A stretch of DNA of 64,000 nucleotides, from NCBI RefSeq assembly GCF_014646115.1, contig NZ_BMMV01000013.1, forward strand, positions 124,001-188,000. The letters run 5' to 3'. The notes beneath the pieces were generated by a model. The model saw nothing but the letters and a program-made list of their open reading frames with translations. It did no database searches and was not told where the DNA came from. Of the stretch, positions 42,714-51,840 are shown in pieces. Source of the DNA: Streptomyces camponoticapitis (lineage in GTDB: Bacteria > Actinomycetota > Actinomycetes > Streptomycetales > Streptomycetaceae). How positions within the stretch are numbered: position 1 is the stretch's first letter; the number at the start of each line of letters is the position of its first letter. Both the position numbers and the translations under genes were made by a program.

Positions 42714-44765
42714 GTGCCGAAACTGACCGACGTGCCCAAACGGATCCTGATCGGCAGGGCGCTGCGTAGCGACAGGCTGGGGGAAACACTCCTCCCCAAA
42801 CGCATCGCGCTGCCTGTCTTCGCCTCCGACCCGCTTTCCTCGGTGGCGTACGCGCCGGGGGAAGTCCTCCTGGTGCTCTCCATCGCGGGCGCGTCGGCCT
42901 ACCACTTCAGCCCGTGGATCGCGGCGGCCGTCGTGGTCCTGATGTTCACCGTCGTCGCCTCCTACCGGCAGAACGTGCACGCCTACCCGAGCGGCGGCGG
43001 CGACTACGAGGTCGCCAACACCAACCTCGGCCCCAAGGCCGGTCTGACCGTCGCGAGCGCGCTGCTCGTCGACTACGTCCTGACCGTGGCCGTCTCCATC
43101 TCCTCCGGCGTGGAGAATCTCGGCTCGGCGATCCCCTTCGTGATCGAGAACAAGATCATGTGCGCGATCGGGATAATCGTCATCCTGACGCTGATGAATC
43201 TGCGCGGCGTCAGGGAATCGGGCAAGCTCTTCGCCATCCCCACGTACATCTTCGTCACCGGCGTCTTCATCATGATCGTGTGGGGCGCCTACCGCGGGCT
43301 CGTGCTCAACGACAGCATGCGGGCGCCCACGGCCAACTTCGAGATCAAGCCCGAGGAGGGCGATCTCGCCGGTTTCGCGCTGGTCTTCCTGCTGCTGCGC
43401 GCGTTCTCCTCCGGCTGTGCGGCCCTCACCGGCGTCGAGGCCATCAGCAACGGCGTCCCCGCCTTCCGCAAGCCCAAGAGCAGGAACGCCGCGACGACCC
43501 TCGCGCTGATGGGCACCCTGGCCGTCACCATGTTCTGCGGCATCATCGGCCTGGCCATGGCCACCGATGTGAAGATGGCCGAGTTCCCGGGCCGGGACCT
43601 GCTCCGCGACGGGGTGCCGGTCGGCGACGGCTACGTCCAGAACCCGGTCATCACCCAGGTCGCCGCCGCCGTCTTCGGCTCGGACACCTTCTTCTTCGTC
43701 CTGCTCGCCGGGGCCACCGCGCTCGTGCTGTTCCTGGCCGCCAACACCGCGTACAACGGCTTCCCGCTCCTCGGCTCGATCCTCGCGCAGGACCGCTACC
43801 TGCCGCGTCAGCTCCACACCCGCGGCGACCGCCTCGCCTTCTCCAACGGCATCGTGCTGCTGGCCGGCGCCGCCATCCTGCTGGTCTGGCTGTACGGGGC
43901 CGACTCGACCAAGCTGATCCAGCTCTACATCGTCGGCGTCTTCGTCTCCTTCACCCTCAGCCAGACGGGCATGGTCCGGCACTGGAACCGCCATCTGCGC
44001 ACCGAGCGCGACAAGGCCAAGCGCCGCCACATGATCCGCTCCCGCGCGATCAACACCTTCGGCGCCTTCTTCACCGGGCTCGTCCTGATCGTCGTCCTGG
44101 CCACCAAGTTCACGCACGGCGCGTGGGTCGCGCTGCTCGGCATGGTGATCTTCTACGGGACGATGACCGCGATCCGCCGGCACTACGACCATGTGGCCCG
44201 GGAGATCGCGGCGGCGGAGAGCCCCGGCGAGGACGGCGTACGCCCGTCCCGCGTACACACCATCGTGCTGGTCTCCAAACTCCACAAGCCGACGCTGCGC
44301 GCCCTCGCGTTCGCCAAGCTGACCCGGTCGGACCGGCTGGAGGCACTCAGCATCAATGTCGACCCCGCCGAGACGAAGCAGCTCAGGGACGAGTGGGAAC
44401 GGCGCGGTATCAACGTGCCGCTGAAGATCCTCGACTCCCCGTACCGGGAGATCACCCGGCCGGTCATCGAGTACGTACGGGGCCTGCGCACCGAGAATCC
44501 GCGCGACGTGATCAGCATCTTCATCCCCGAGTACGTGGTCGGCCGCTGGTTCGAGCAGGTGCTGCACAACCAGAGCGCGCTACGGCTCAAGGGGCGGCTG
44601 CTCTTCACACCGGGCGTGATGGTGACCTCGGTGCCGTACCAGCTGGAGTCCTCGGAGGTCGCGAAGAAGAGGGCGAGGCGGCGCGCGGAGTGGAACGCGC
44701 CGGGCGCGGTGCGGCGGGGGCCGGTGGACACACGGACGAAGAAGGAGCCGACGGAGAAGCCCTGA
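42714..44765 (+). CDS. APC-superfamily permease, KimA-like potassium transporter
   Basis: This 683-residue protein has about 12 transmembrane helices and a cytoplasmic C-terminal region of about 180 residues. LPVFASDPLSSVAYAPGE and SYRQNVHAYPSGGGDYEVA are typical of the KUP/KimA-like branch of the APC superfamily (formerly annotated as amino-acid transporters). A KimA homologue imports K+ under c-di-AMP control in Bacillus. The position beside ceoBC, matching Rv2690c, supports a potassium role, but the substrate is inferred. The best start is GTG 42714; it has no strong ribosome site and a GTG six codons later is an alternative. Confidence 0.85.
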   Translation: MPKLTDVPKRILIGRALRSDRLGETLLPKRIALPVFASDPLSSVAYAPGEVLLVLSIAGASAYHFSPWIAAAVVVLMFTVVASYRQNVHAYPSGGGDYEVANTNLGPKAGLTVASALLVDYVLTVAVSISSGVENLGSAIPFVIENKIMCAIGIIVILTLMNLRGVRESGKLFAIPTYIFVTGVFIMIVWGAYRGLVLNDSMRAPTANFEIKPEEGDLAGFALVFLLLRAFSSGCAALTGVEAISNGVPAFRKPKSRNAATTLALMGTLAVTMFCGIIGLAMATDVKMAEFPGRDLLRDGVPVGDGYVQNPVITQVAAAVFGSDTFFFVLLAGATALVLFLAANTAYNGFPLLGSILAQDRYLPRQLHTRGDRLAFSNGIVLLAGAAILLVWLYGADSTKLIQLYIVGVFVSFTLSQTGMVRHWNRHLRTERDKAKRRHMIRSRAINTFGAFFTGLVLIVVLATKFTHGAWVALLGMVIFYGTMTAIRRHYDHVAREIAAAESPGEDGVRPSRVHTIVLVSKLHKPTLRALAFAKLTRSDRLEALSINVDPAETKQLRDEWERRGINVPLKILDSPYREITRPVIEYVRGLRTENPRDVISIFIPEYVVGRWFEQVLHNQSALRLKGRLLFTPGVMVTSVPYQLESSEVAKKRARRRAEWNAPGAVRRGPVDTRTKKEPTEKP

Positions 44766-44868
44766 GGCCTCGGTGTGGCGATGGCCGGTGCCGCCCGCAC
44801 GTAGACTGGCTGGCTGCCGTCCGTCCGTCGCTTCCAGCCCCCTTTGACCTTTTGGAGCCCAGCCCCTC

Positions 44869-46251
44869 ATGCAGACAGAACCGCAGCCTTCGGAGCAGGC
44901 TCCAGCTCCCGAGCGGGCCACAGCTCCAGCTCCGGAGCGGGCCTCGCTGGTCGGGGAGGAGTACGAGGTCGAGGTCGGCCCCGTCGCGCACGGCGGCCAC
45001 TGCATCGCCCGCACCGACGAGGGCCGGGTGCTCTTCGTACGGCACACGTTGCCCGGCGAGAAGATCATCGCCCGCGTGACGGACGGCGACGAGGGCTCGC
45101 GCTATCTGCGCGCCGACGCCGTCGAGATCCTGGACGCCTCCAAGGACCGCGTCGAGGCCCCCTGCCCGTACGCGGGCCCGGGCATGTGCGGCGGGTGCGA
45201 CTGGCAGCACGCCAAGCCGGGCGCGCAGCGGCGCCTCAAGGGCGAGGTCATCACCGAGCAGCTCCAGCGGCTGGCCGGGCTCACTCCCGAGGAGGCGGGC
45301 TGGGACGGCACGGTCATGCCCGCGCCGGGCGACAAGGTGCCCGCCGGCGAGGTGCCCCAGTGGCGTACGCGCGTGCAGTACGCCGTCGACGCCGACGGCC
45401 GGGCCGGACTGCGCAAGCACCGCTCGCACGAGGTGCAGCCCGTCGACCACTGCATGATCGCCTCCGCCGGCGTCAGCGAACTGGGCGTCGAGAAGCGCGA
45501 ATGGCCGCAGATGGCCTCGGTCGAGGCGATCGCCGCCTCCGGCTCGGGCGACCGTCAGGTGATCCTCGCGCCCGTCAAGGGCGGCCGGCTCCCGCTGGTC
45601 GAGCTGGACAAGCCGGTGTCCGTCCTGCGCGTGGAGGAGCACGACGGGGGAGTGCACCGGGTCCACGGCCGCGCCTTCGTCCGCGAACGCGCCGACGACC
45701 GCACCTGGCGCATCGGCATGGGCGGCTTCTGGCAGGTCCACCCGAAGGCCCCCGAGGTCCTGGTGGAGGCCGTGATGCAGGGCCTGATGCCGCGCAAGGG
45801 CGAGACGGCCCTGGACCTCTACTGCGGGGTGGGGCTGTTCGCGGGGGCGATCGCCCAACGGGTCGGCGAGACGGGCGCGGTGCTGGGCATCGAATCCGGC
45901 AGGCGCGCGGCGGAGGACGCCCAGTACAACCTCCAGGACCTCCCCCGCGTCCGCATCGAGCACGGCAAGGTCGACACGGTCCTGCCCCGCACCCAGATCA
46001 CCGAGACGGACCTGATCGTCCTGGACCCCCCACGCGCGGGCGCCGGCAAACAGGTCGTCAACCACCTCGCGGGCCTGGGCGCCCGCCGCATCGCCTACGT
46101 GGCCTGCGACCCGGCGGCACTCGCCCGCGACCTGGCGTATTTCCACGAGGCGGGCTACAAACCGCGCACGCTGCGCGCGTTCGACCTGTTCCCGATGACG
46201 CACCACGTGGAGTGCGTGGCGATCCTGGAGCCGGTGAAGAAGGACGGCTGA
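44869..46251 (+). CDS. TRAM-domain class I SAM-dependent RNA methyltransferase (TrmA/RlmD family)
   Basis: This 460-residue enzyme probably makes 5-methyluridine in tRNA or rRNA. Residues 1-28 are a Pro/Ala-rich lead, then a TRAM domain (about 30-90). The [4Fe-4S] cluster ligands are Cys99, Cys107, Cys110 and Cys195. The C-terminal Rossmann domain shows LDLYCGVGLFAG, and the catalytic motifs are LDPPRAGAG and YVACDPAALARDL with nucleophile Cys413. The neighbouring permease matches the mycobacterial order (Rv2689c/Rv2690c). The ribosome site near 44857 is weak. Confidence 0.92.
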   Translation: MQTEPQPSEQAPAPERATAPAPERASLVGEEYEVEVGPVAHGGHCIARTDEGRVLFVRHTLPGEKIIARVTDGDEGSRYLRADAVEILDASKDRVEAPCPYAGPGMCGGCDWQHAKPGAQRRLKGEVITEQLQRLAGLTPEEAGWDGTVMPAPGDKVPAGEVPQWRTRVQYAVDADGRAGLRKHRSHEVQPVDHCMIASAGVSELGVEKREWPQMASVEAIAASGSGDRQVILAPVKGGRLPLVELDKPVSVLRVEEHDGGVHRVHGRAFVRERADDRTWRIGMGGFWQVHPKAPEVLVEAVMQGLMPRKGETALDLYCGVGLFAGAIAQRVGETGAVLGIESGRRAAEDAQYNLQDLPRVRIEHGKVDTVLPRTQITETDLIVLDPPRAGAGKQVVNHLAGLGARRIAYVACDPAALARDLAYFHEAGYKPRTLRAFDLFPMTHHVECVAILEPVKKDG

Positions 46252-46260
46252 CCCGCGGGT

Positions 46261-46653
46261 TCAGGCGAGGCAGGCCTCGGCGACCTCGGTGTCCTGGGGG
46301 ACCCGGCCGCCGGAGACGCCGACCGCGCCGATGACGCGGCCGTCGCGGACGATGGGCAGGCCGCCGCCGAAGGTCACCAGGCCGCCGTTGGTGACCTCGA
46401 TGTTGTACAGCTCGCCGCCGGGCTGGGAGAGCCCGCCGATGTCGGCGGTCGGCATCTTGAAGTAGACCGCGGTCCTGGCCTTGGTGATCGCGATGTCGAT
46501 CGAGCCCAGCCAGGCGTCCTCCATCCGGGAGAAGTGCAGAAGGTGACCCGCGTCGTCCACCACGGCGACGTTCATGGGCACGCCCATCTCGGTGGCTTTG
46601 GCGATGCCGGCCACAGTCCGGTCCATCGCTTCCTGCAGCGTCAGTGCGGTCAC
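46261..46653 (-). CDS. GlcG/HbpS-like (DUF336) heme-binding family protein
   Basis: This 130-residue protein belongs to the GlcG/HbpS family: LTLQEAMDRTVAGIAKATEMG, then MNVAVVDDAGHLLHFSRMEDAW, TKARTAVYFKMPT, and GGGLPIVRDGRVIGAVGVSGG. Streptomyces HbpS is a heme-degrading secreted partner of SenS, but this copy has no signal peptide and no senS/senR neighbour, so it is probably a cytosolic relative. The GTG start follows AGGACCAGGAACA. It converges with the methyltransferase gene nine bases away. Confidence 0.85.
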   Translation of the reverse strand: MTALTLQEAMDRTVAGIAKATEMGVPMNVAVVDDAGHLLHFSRMEDAWLGSIDIAITKARTAVYFKMPTADIGGLSQPGGELYNIEVTNGGLVTFGGGLPIVRDGRVIGAVGVSGGRVPQDTEVAEACLA

Positions 46654-46803
46654 TGTTCCTGGTCCTTCCCGGCGTTCGCCCCTCTGGCGGGGCGCGCGAG
46701 CTGAGAGTGCATAGGCGGATTTGTGGCGGAACCTACCGTATTCGGGCGCTGTGGACCGGGAGGCCGCGAGGCTCTGTCACGGGAGGTCGGAGACGTCCTG
46801 TCG

Positions 46804-47931
46804 TCAAGAAGGCGGCCTCGACGGTGACGACGACGCATGGAGGCCGCTCTTCACCGGCCCGTCGGGCCCGCCTTGCTGTGGCAGCAGGGCGGTCGTCGGG
46901 GGGCCCTCGGGTGAGGGGCTCGCGGGCTTCGACGGGCTCGTGGGGCGGAGTTCGCGGCGTGCCAGGCGCCGGCACAAGTGCCCCAGTGCGAGGTAGAAGC
47001 GGTCGGGGAGGAAGATCAGGTCCGCGACGATCATCGCGCCGGAGAAGAGCGGCAGGCCCATGAGTACCGCGATTCCGATGTGCATGCCCAACAGCATCGT
47101 GAGAACGGGGTACTTGAGCCTGCCGAACAGGACGAACGGGAACGCGACCTGGAGGAGCACCGTCGCGTATCCGGTGATCGCGAGCAGTACGGTCTGCTCG
47201 TCCGCGATCTGTGAGAGCGCGGGCCAGGGCCGGAAGAGGTCGAGATTCAGTACGTAGTGCAGGGCGGTGCCGCCGCCCCACGTACCGCCCTGCACCTTGT
47301 AGAGGCCGGCCGATCCGTAGAGGAAACAGACCTGGACGGCGATGACGATCAGTCCGCAGTTGTGCAGCACCGTGACCAACGTGGTGCGTGCCCAGCGGAG
47401 TTGACCGGTCGGCGCCGTCGTACGGCCGTCGCCCGCCGCTCCGTGCCGGGCCGCCCTGCGCGCGTCCAGGGACCAGCGCCGCCCGCAGGCGGTGAGCACG
47501 AGGTAGAAGGCCATCAGCAGGATGAGGTTGTCGCCGCCGTCCGTCATGAAGATCGACCGGGAGTGGAACGAGGCCACGAGGAGGGCGAAGAGGACGGACA
47601 TGGCGCGAGTTCGCCAGCCGAGCGCGAACAGCGCGGAGACGACGACCGCCAGCGCGTAGCAGAGCTCGAAGTAGGTCCGGCTGTCCGACAGGGCGAGGAT
47701 GCTGGCCCAGCCGGTCTGGTCGTAGAGCTCGGCCGCGAGCTCCGGGGTCCACGGCGAACCGGGCCCCCAGATCTCGTCGCGATGCGGGAACTCCCTCAGC
47801 AGGAAGCCCAGATAGAGCAGGCCGTAGCCGATGCGCAGCACCGCCGTGGCGTACAGCGAGAGCGGCCGTTCGGTGAGCAGGGCGTACAGACGCCTGCTCC
47901 GGTCGCGGACGGAGAGCCGTTCAGTTGCCAT
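46804..47931 (-). CDS. HTTM domain (vitamin K gamma-carboxylase-like) membrane protein
   Basis: This 375-residue integral membrane protein has about nine hydrophobic segments. Features such as RIGYGLLYLGFLLREFPHR, GWRTR, FMTDGGDNLILLMAFYL and SAGLYKVQGGTWGGGTALHY are typical of HTTM proteins, which include the vitamin-K carboxylase relatives. No substrate peptide is evident. The C-terminal 45 residues are Pro/Ser-rich and disordered. It overlaps the DUF5819 gene upstream by 11 bases, and this two-gene order is one I recognise in Streptomyces. Confidence 0.85.
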   Translation of the reverse strand: MATERLSVRDRSRRLYALLTERPLSLYATAVLRIGYGLLYLGFLLREFPHRDEIWGPGSPWTPELAAELYDQTGWASILALSDSRTYFELCYALAVVVSALFALGWRTRAMSVLFALLVASFHSRSIFMTDGGDNLILLMAFYLVLTACGRRWSLDARRAARHGAAGDGRTTAPTGQLRWARTTLVTVLHNCGLIVIAVQVCFLYGSAGLYKVQGGTWGGGTALHYVLNLDLFRPWPALSQIADEQTVLLAITGYATVLLQVAFPFVLFGRLKYPVLTMLLGMHIGIAVLMGLPLFSGAMIVADLIFLPDRFYLALGHLCRRLARRELRPTSPSKPASPSPEGPPTTALLPQQGGPDGPVKSGLHASSSPSRPPS

Positions 47932-48682
47932 CGGAGGTCACCTTCCACCAGGGCAGGAGCCGGGTCTCGAGGTTTTTCGGCGGGCTCTGGGCCGTACGCG
48001 TACCGTCCGGCCTCAGGGCCGTGACGGGCACGGTGACGACCCGGAGCTGGATGAACGGGGCGGCTTTGCCGAAGTGGTCACTCGTCCGCGCCACCGCGAT
48101 GTTGCGCAGGTACTTCTGCATCATCACGGCGCGCGCCGAAGGCGACTCGTCGCTCCCGCCGTGCAGTTCGAGGTACGACGTCCATGCCCGGCGCAACTCG
48201 TTCTGCGCGGTGTGGCTGGGGAAGGGGCTGTGCTCGACGGCCGCCTTGTCCACGGCCGTCAGGTCGAACCACTCGCTCACCTGGACCGTTCCGTCGGCCG
48301 CGGTGCGTGCCGTGCGCGCGGAGATCTGCCGGTTGACGGAGTCCGGGTCGGGGGCGAAGAGCCGCCAGTTCTGCTCGAAGAGCGGATAGACCCAGGCATT
48401 GATCTGCCGGCTGTAGCGCTGTGAGACGGCGTTGGAAGGCGCGATGTGCAGGAACACCAATACCGCGTGGGTCAGCACGGTCGCCAGGCAGAGGAATACG
48501 ACGGTACGCAATCCCACCCGCAGTACGCGGGAGGTGGCCCGTACTCCCGGGGGGCCGGATTCCCGTACCTCCGCCGAATCCGGTCTCTGTTCCGTATCGG
48601 TTGTTCCAGCGGATTCAACCGACTCAACTGATTCCAACGAATCAATTCCGCCCGGCACCGACACCCACCCTGTCTTTTTCAT
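47921..48682 (-). CDS. DUF5819 family membrane-anchored protein
   Basis: This 253-residue protein has a disordered Ser/Glu-rich N-terminus and one transmembrane helix near residues 58-82 (RTVVFLCLATVLTHAVLVFLH). It is followed by an extracellular domain with NAWVYPLFEQNWRLFAPDPDSVNRQ, WFDLTA and a C-terminal LPWWKV. The NWRLFAPDP motif is the DUF5819 hallmark. It precedes and overlaps the HTTM gene, so the two probably form a membrane complex. The function is unknown. Confidence 0.85.
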   Translation of the reverse strand: MKKTGWVSVPGGIDSLESVESVESAGTTDTEQRPDSAEVRESGPPGVRATSRVLRVGLRTVVFLCLATVLTHAVLVFLHIAPSNAVSQRYSRQINAWVYPLFEQNWRLFAPDPDSVNRQISARTARTAADGTVQVSEWFDLTAVDKAAVEHSPFPSHTAQNELRRAWTSYLELHGGSDESPSARAVMMQKYLRNIAVARTSDHFGKAAPFIQLRVVTVPVTALRPDGTRTAQSPPKNLETRLLPWWKVTSDGN

Positions 48683-48783
48683 ATCAGCTACTCACGCCCG
48701 GAGTTCTCGCGGGATTTCCTGGGACGCCGCGCGGCGGAATCGATGAGATTCCACCGCGCGGCGAGATCCGTGGTTCGGTCTCG

Positions 48784-50091
48784 TCAGGCCAGGTGCTCGG
48801 GCTTGTCGCCGTAGCCGCCGTGCTCCGAGGGCCTGTCGCCCTCGTCGCCCTCGTCGTCGCCGTAGCCCGGCTGCTCATCACCGTGGTCCGGCTTTCCGTG
48901 GTCCGGCTTCCCATGATCGTGGTCGGGCCGTCCGTGGTCGGGCTTGCCGTGGCCGTGGTGCGGCTTCCCCGGCTTGCCGCCGTGGCCGCCGCCGATGTTG
49001 CCCGCCGTGTTGCCCACCGTGTTGCCGGTCGTGTTGCCCGAGATGACTCCGCCCGAGGACCCGCCGGTCGTAGCACCGGTCGTACCGCCCGAGGTGCCGC
49101 CCGTGGTGCCGCCGGTCACGACGCCGCCGAGTACGCCACCCAGCACGCCGCCGGTCGTGGCGCCGGTGGTCCCGCCGCCCAGCACACCGCCGAGTACGCC
49201 GCCGAGCACACTGCCGGTGGTTCCGGTGGTGGTGCCGGTCGTCGTTCCGGTCGTCGTTCCGGTGGTGGTGCCGGTGGTGGTACCGGTGGTGGTTCCCGTA
49301 GTGGTACCGGTGGTGGTGCCGGTCGTGGTCCCCGTGGTGGTGCTGGCGCAGCTGGGGCGGGTGATCCGGTTGGTGTCCAGGGTCACCGAGCCTTCACGGG
49401 CGAGCGCACGTCCGTCGATGCTCGCCCCGGTCGTGGCGCTGATCGAGGTCAGGGCCAGGATGTTGCCCACGAACGTCGAGTTGGTGCCCAGGGTGGCCGA
49501 ACTGCCGATCTGCCAGAACACGTTGCACGCCGACGCGCCGTTGATCAGCGAGACCTGGCTGGCGGATGCGGTCGTCAGGGCGGAGCCGACCTGGAAGACC
49601 CAGACGGTGTTGGGGTTGTTCTGCGCGTCGAGGGTGAGGGTGCCGGTCAGGCCCAGGGTGGAGGGGGCGGTGTAGACGCCGCCGACCAGCGTCAGGCCGC
49701 CGGCGTCCGGCGGGAGCACCGCGTCCGTGGCCTGTCCCGCGGCGTTGTTGTACGCGGTGACGAGGTCGGTCTTGGCCTGCAGGGCCACCGCGTCCGCGGA
49801 GTGCTGGACACCGAGGACAAGGCCGGGCGGGAAGCCGGTGATGGACGTTCCGGGGCTCACGCCGATGTCGCCGGTGATGACCGAGGGGCCGGTGTTGGTG
49901 ATCGACTGACCGGCCAGGACGGCGAACGATTCGGTCGTGCCGAGGGGGACGGGCGTGGCGACGGCGAGGGCCTGGGTCGGCGTCACGGCCACCATCGCGG
50001 CGGCGACGGTCGCCGTGAGCGCGGTGGTGAGCCAGCCGGAAATGGATCGTTGTCTGGCCTTGCCACGGATGTTGAGCTTCATCGAGACCAT
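48784..50091 (-). CDS. Secreted ice-binding-like (DUF3494) protein with Thr/Gly and His-rich repeats
   Basis: This roughly 435-residue protein has a clear signal peptide (hydrophobic core TALTATVAAAMVAVTPTQALA), then a DUF3494 beta-helix domain to about residue 235 (SFAVLAGQSITNTGPSVITGDIGVSPG, VFWQIGSSATLGTNSTFVGNILA). The rest is repetitive: about ten TTTG tetrapeptides, LGGV/GGTTG repeats, then KPDHG/HGKPDH histidine-rich units and an acidic Gly-rich end. No LPXTG sortase motif is present. In Streptomyces DUF3494 proteins are more likely adhesins than ice binders. The start is ATG 50091 or 50082; ribosome sites are weak for both. Confidence 0.86.
   Translation of the reverse strand: MVSMKLNIRGKARQRSISGWLTTALTATVAAAMVAVTPTQALAVATPVPLGTTESFAVLAGQSITNTGPSVITGDIGVSPGTSITGFPPGLVLGVQHSADAVALQAKTDLVTAYNNAAGQATDAVLPPDAGGLTLVGGVYTAPSTLGLTGTLTLDAQNNPNTVWVFQVGSALTTASASQVSLINGASACNVFWQIGSSATLGTNSTFVGNILALTSISATTGASIDGRALAREGSVTLDTNRITRPSCASTTTGTTTGTTTGTTTGTTTGTTTGTTTGTTTGTTTGTTTGTTGSVLGGVLGGVLGGGTTGATTGGVLGGVLGGVVTGGTTGGTSGGTTGATTGGSSGGVISGNTTGNTVGNTAGNIGGGHGGKPGKPHHGHGKPDHGRPDHDHGKPDHGKPDHGDEQPGYGDDEGDEGDRPSEHGGYGDKPEHLA
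49219..49343. repeat. 12-bp coding minisatellite (TTTG tetrapeptide array)
   Basis: About ten near-identical 12-bp units on the minus strand encode Thr-Thr-Thr-Gly. Units vary almost only at wobble positions (ACC, ACT, ACG), so the protein repeat is conserved while the DNA has drifted. Confidence 0.8.
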
Positions 50092-51019
50092 TTCTCTGGG
50101 GAGACGGGGGCCGGCCGGGCCACTGCCGATCGCCCGGAAAGCCTTCATTCTGTCGCGGGCAGATTACGCATGAAATTTTCCTCCACAGCAATACACGCAG
50201 AGGAGTCCCGATGTATTCAGTTTCAATATAGTGAGAAGAATCTGGCGGGCATTACAACGCCGTACGCCGAACGGTTCGGCCCTTTCCGGGCAGGTGGAAT
50301 TAACTCTTATGCGGGATTATTAAAGACACGCACGACCGTTTTCCACACCCATGCGGGGGAGTTGCTCCGTCGCGGCTCGTGTCGGCTCGTCGGTTCCCGG
50401 TGGGGCCGGAGATCTCCGCATGGCCGGTGCTCCGGCGCTACTCCGATCGGGTGATGCCGTTACCTGGGGCTTGTGGCATATGCCGGATTCCTGCGTTACT
50501 GAACCTATTCCAACCGATGGGCAGCCCGTACCGCTCGGGTTGCGTGGTGCCGGGGTGGGCTGTTCCTCCACACGTGGGGAGGGTGCAGGTCCGCCGGGAT
50601 CGCGATGGGCATCCCGGGTGGGTTGGATCGCCAGTCGGTGCCGCTTACGCGGTGCCGACTGGTCTTTTTTTATGTGCCGGCTTGGTGGAGACCGATGGCG
50701 TACGCCGGTGGTACGCAGGCGCTCGCGGTGGCCCACTCGACCAACCGCCCGCCGTCCCTGGCGTCTTGTCAGGGGTTGGTCCGTATGGGGTACTTGGAAC
50801 AGCGAACCGGTGGGCCGCCCATCCCATTACCGGGGATCACGACAAAGGGCGGTGTCTGCCGGTTCTTCCTTTGTGTGCCTACGAGGGAACTCCGTAACTC
50901 CGGCGGCACGGTTCAGCCGTTCGTCCTCCCGTGGGCCCTCCTTGAAGGTCGGCCCGGCGGTTTCCCGGTCCCGCTGTGTCCTCTGAGTCTGTCCTGTCCC
51001 GTCAGCGAGGAGTCTCCCC
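50092..51019. other. 928-bp gene-poor interval upstream of the IPT/TIG genes
   Basis: The first part (about 50158-50345) is markedly AT-richer than the rest of the window (GAAATTTTCC, TTCAATATAGTGAG, GGATTATTAAAG) and should hold the minus-strand DUF3494 promoter. The middle contains a hairpin with a T-tract at 50631-50671, listed separately. The remainder up to 51019 has only weak overlapping frames. GCGAGGAG at 51004-51011 is the ribosome site for the first IPT gene. Confidence 0.5.
50631..50671 (+). terminator. Intrinsic terminator with U-tract, possible 3' end of a small RNA
   Basis: CCAGTCGG-TG-CCGC (50631-50644) pairs with GCGG-TG-CCGACTGG (about 50649-50662), with two G-U wobbles in the middle and a TTA-centred loop. 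TCTTTTTTT follows (50663-50671). A real T-tract is unusual in Streptomyces. No protein gene ends upstream on this strand. Confidence 0.7.
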
Positions 51020-51766
51020 ATGCCCATCTCTCCGAACCAGGGGTCCACCGGTGGTGGCACTCCGGTGACCATCACCGGTACGAACCTGTCCGGCACCACC
51101 GCCGTAACCTTCGGCACCAAGCCGGCCACCGCCGTCACCAACGTTTCACCGACCCAGGTCACGGCCGTGTCGCCCTCGGGCGCCGGCAGTGTCGGGGTCA
51201 CCGTGACGACACCGGGCGGCACAAGCAACCCGATCCCGTTCTTCTACGTCGGAGCACCGTTCAAGTCCTCCCTCGCACCGACGTCCGGCACCCTGACCGG
51301 CGGCAACACGGTCACGATCAACGGTGTCGGGCTGTCGACGGCCACCGGTGTGTCCTTCGGCGCCAACACCGCGACGCCGACGGTCATCTCCGACACCCAG
51401 ATCACCGTCGTCGTGCCGGCCGGCGCCGCGGCAGGCCCTGTCGGAGTGAGCGTGACCACCGCGGGCGGGACGAACAACGGTTTCTCCTACACCTACGTGG
51501 ACGCACCGACCGTGACCACCGTCGCGCCGACCTCCGGCCCGACGTCCGGCGGTACCGGTGTCACCATCACCGGCACCAACCTCGGCACCACCGAGTCGGT
51601 CACCTTCGGCGGCACCCCGGCACCGTTCTCCGTGGTGAACTCCACCACGGTCTCGGCGGTGACCCCGCCCGGCGCCGCCGGTCCGGCCGACGTCGAGGTG
51701 ACCAACCCGGCCGGCTCCGACACGGCCGTCGGCGCGTTCACCTACGTCGCGGGTCCCGGTATCTGA
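51020..51766 (+). CDS. Three-domain IPT/TIG protein without signal peptide
   Basis: This 248-residue protein is three tandem IPT/TIG immunoglobulin-like modules. Each starts with PxSGxxxGGT (SPNQGSTGGGTPVTITGTNL, APTSGTLTGGNTVTINGVGL, APTSGPTSGGTGVTITGTNL) and ends in a PGGTSN-type strand. No signal peptide, transmembrane helix or sortase motif is visible from the ATG, which follows GAGGAG. Related IPT modules are usually extracellular, so either export is non-classical or the protein is part of an intracellular assembly. Tandem terminators follow. Confidence 0.82.
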   Translation: MPISPNQGSTGGGTPVTITGTNLSGTTAVTFGTKPATAVTNVSPTQVTAVSPSGAGSVGVTVTTPGGTSNPIPFFYVGAPFKSSLAPTSGTLTGGNTVTINGVGLSTATGVSFGANTATPTVISDTQITVVVPAGAAAGPVGVSVTTAGGTNNGFSYTYVDAPTVTTVAPTSGPTSGGTGVTITGTNLGTTESVTFGGTPAPFSVVNSTTVSAVTPPGAAGPADVEVTNPAGSDTAVGAFTYVAGPGI

Positions 51767-51775
51767 CCCCCGATC

Positions 51776-51840
51776 ACGCTGCCGCCCGGCTCCCACCGGG
51801 CGGCAGCGTACCTGAACTACCGCTCCCCGAGCGGTAGTTC
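51776..51840 (+). terminator. Two consecutive hairpins after the first IPT gene
   Basis: Stem 1 is ACGCTGCCGCCCGG (51776-51789) with CCGGGCGGCAGCGT (51796-51809). Stem 2 is GAACTACCGCT (51814-51824) with AGCGGTAGTTC (51830-51840). Both are perfect. Confidence 0.85.

Noticed and set aside
40365..44765. A single 1466-codon open frame spanning the MMPL and APC genes
   Set aside because: Its first two-thirds is Arg/Gly/Pro-rich shadow translation of the MMPL gene; only the portion from 42714 reads as a transporter.
49219..49343. Tandem repeats considered as a CRISPR array
   Set aside because: Units are 12 bp, contiguous without spacers and in frame in a coding gene.
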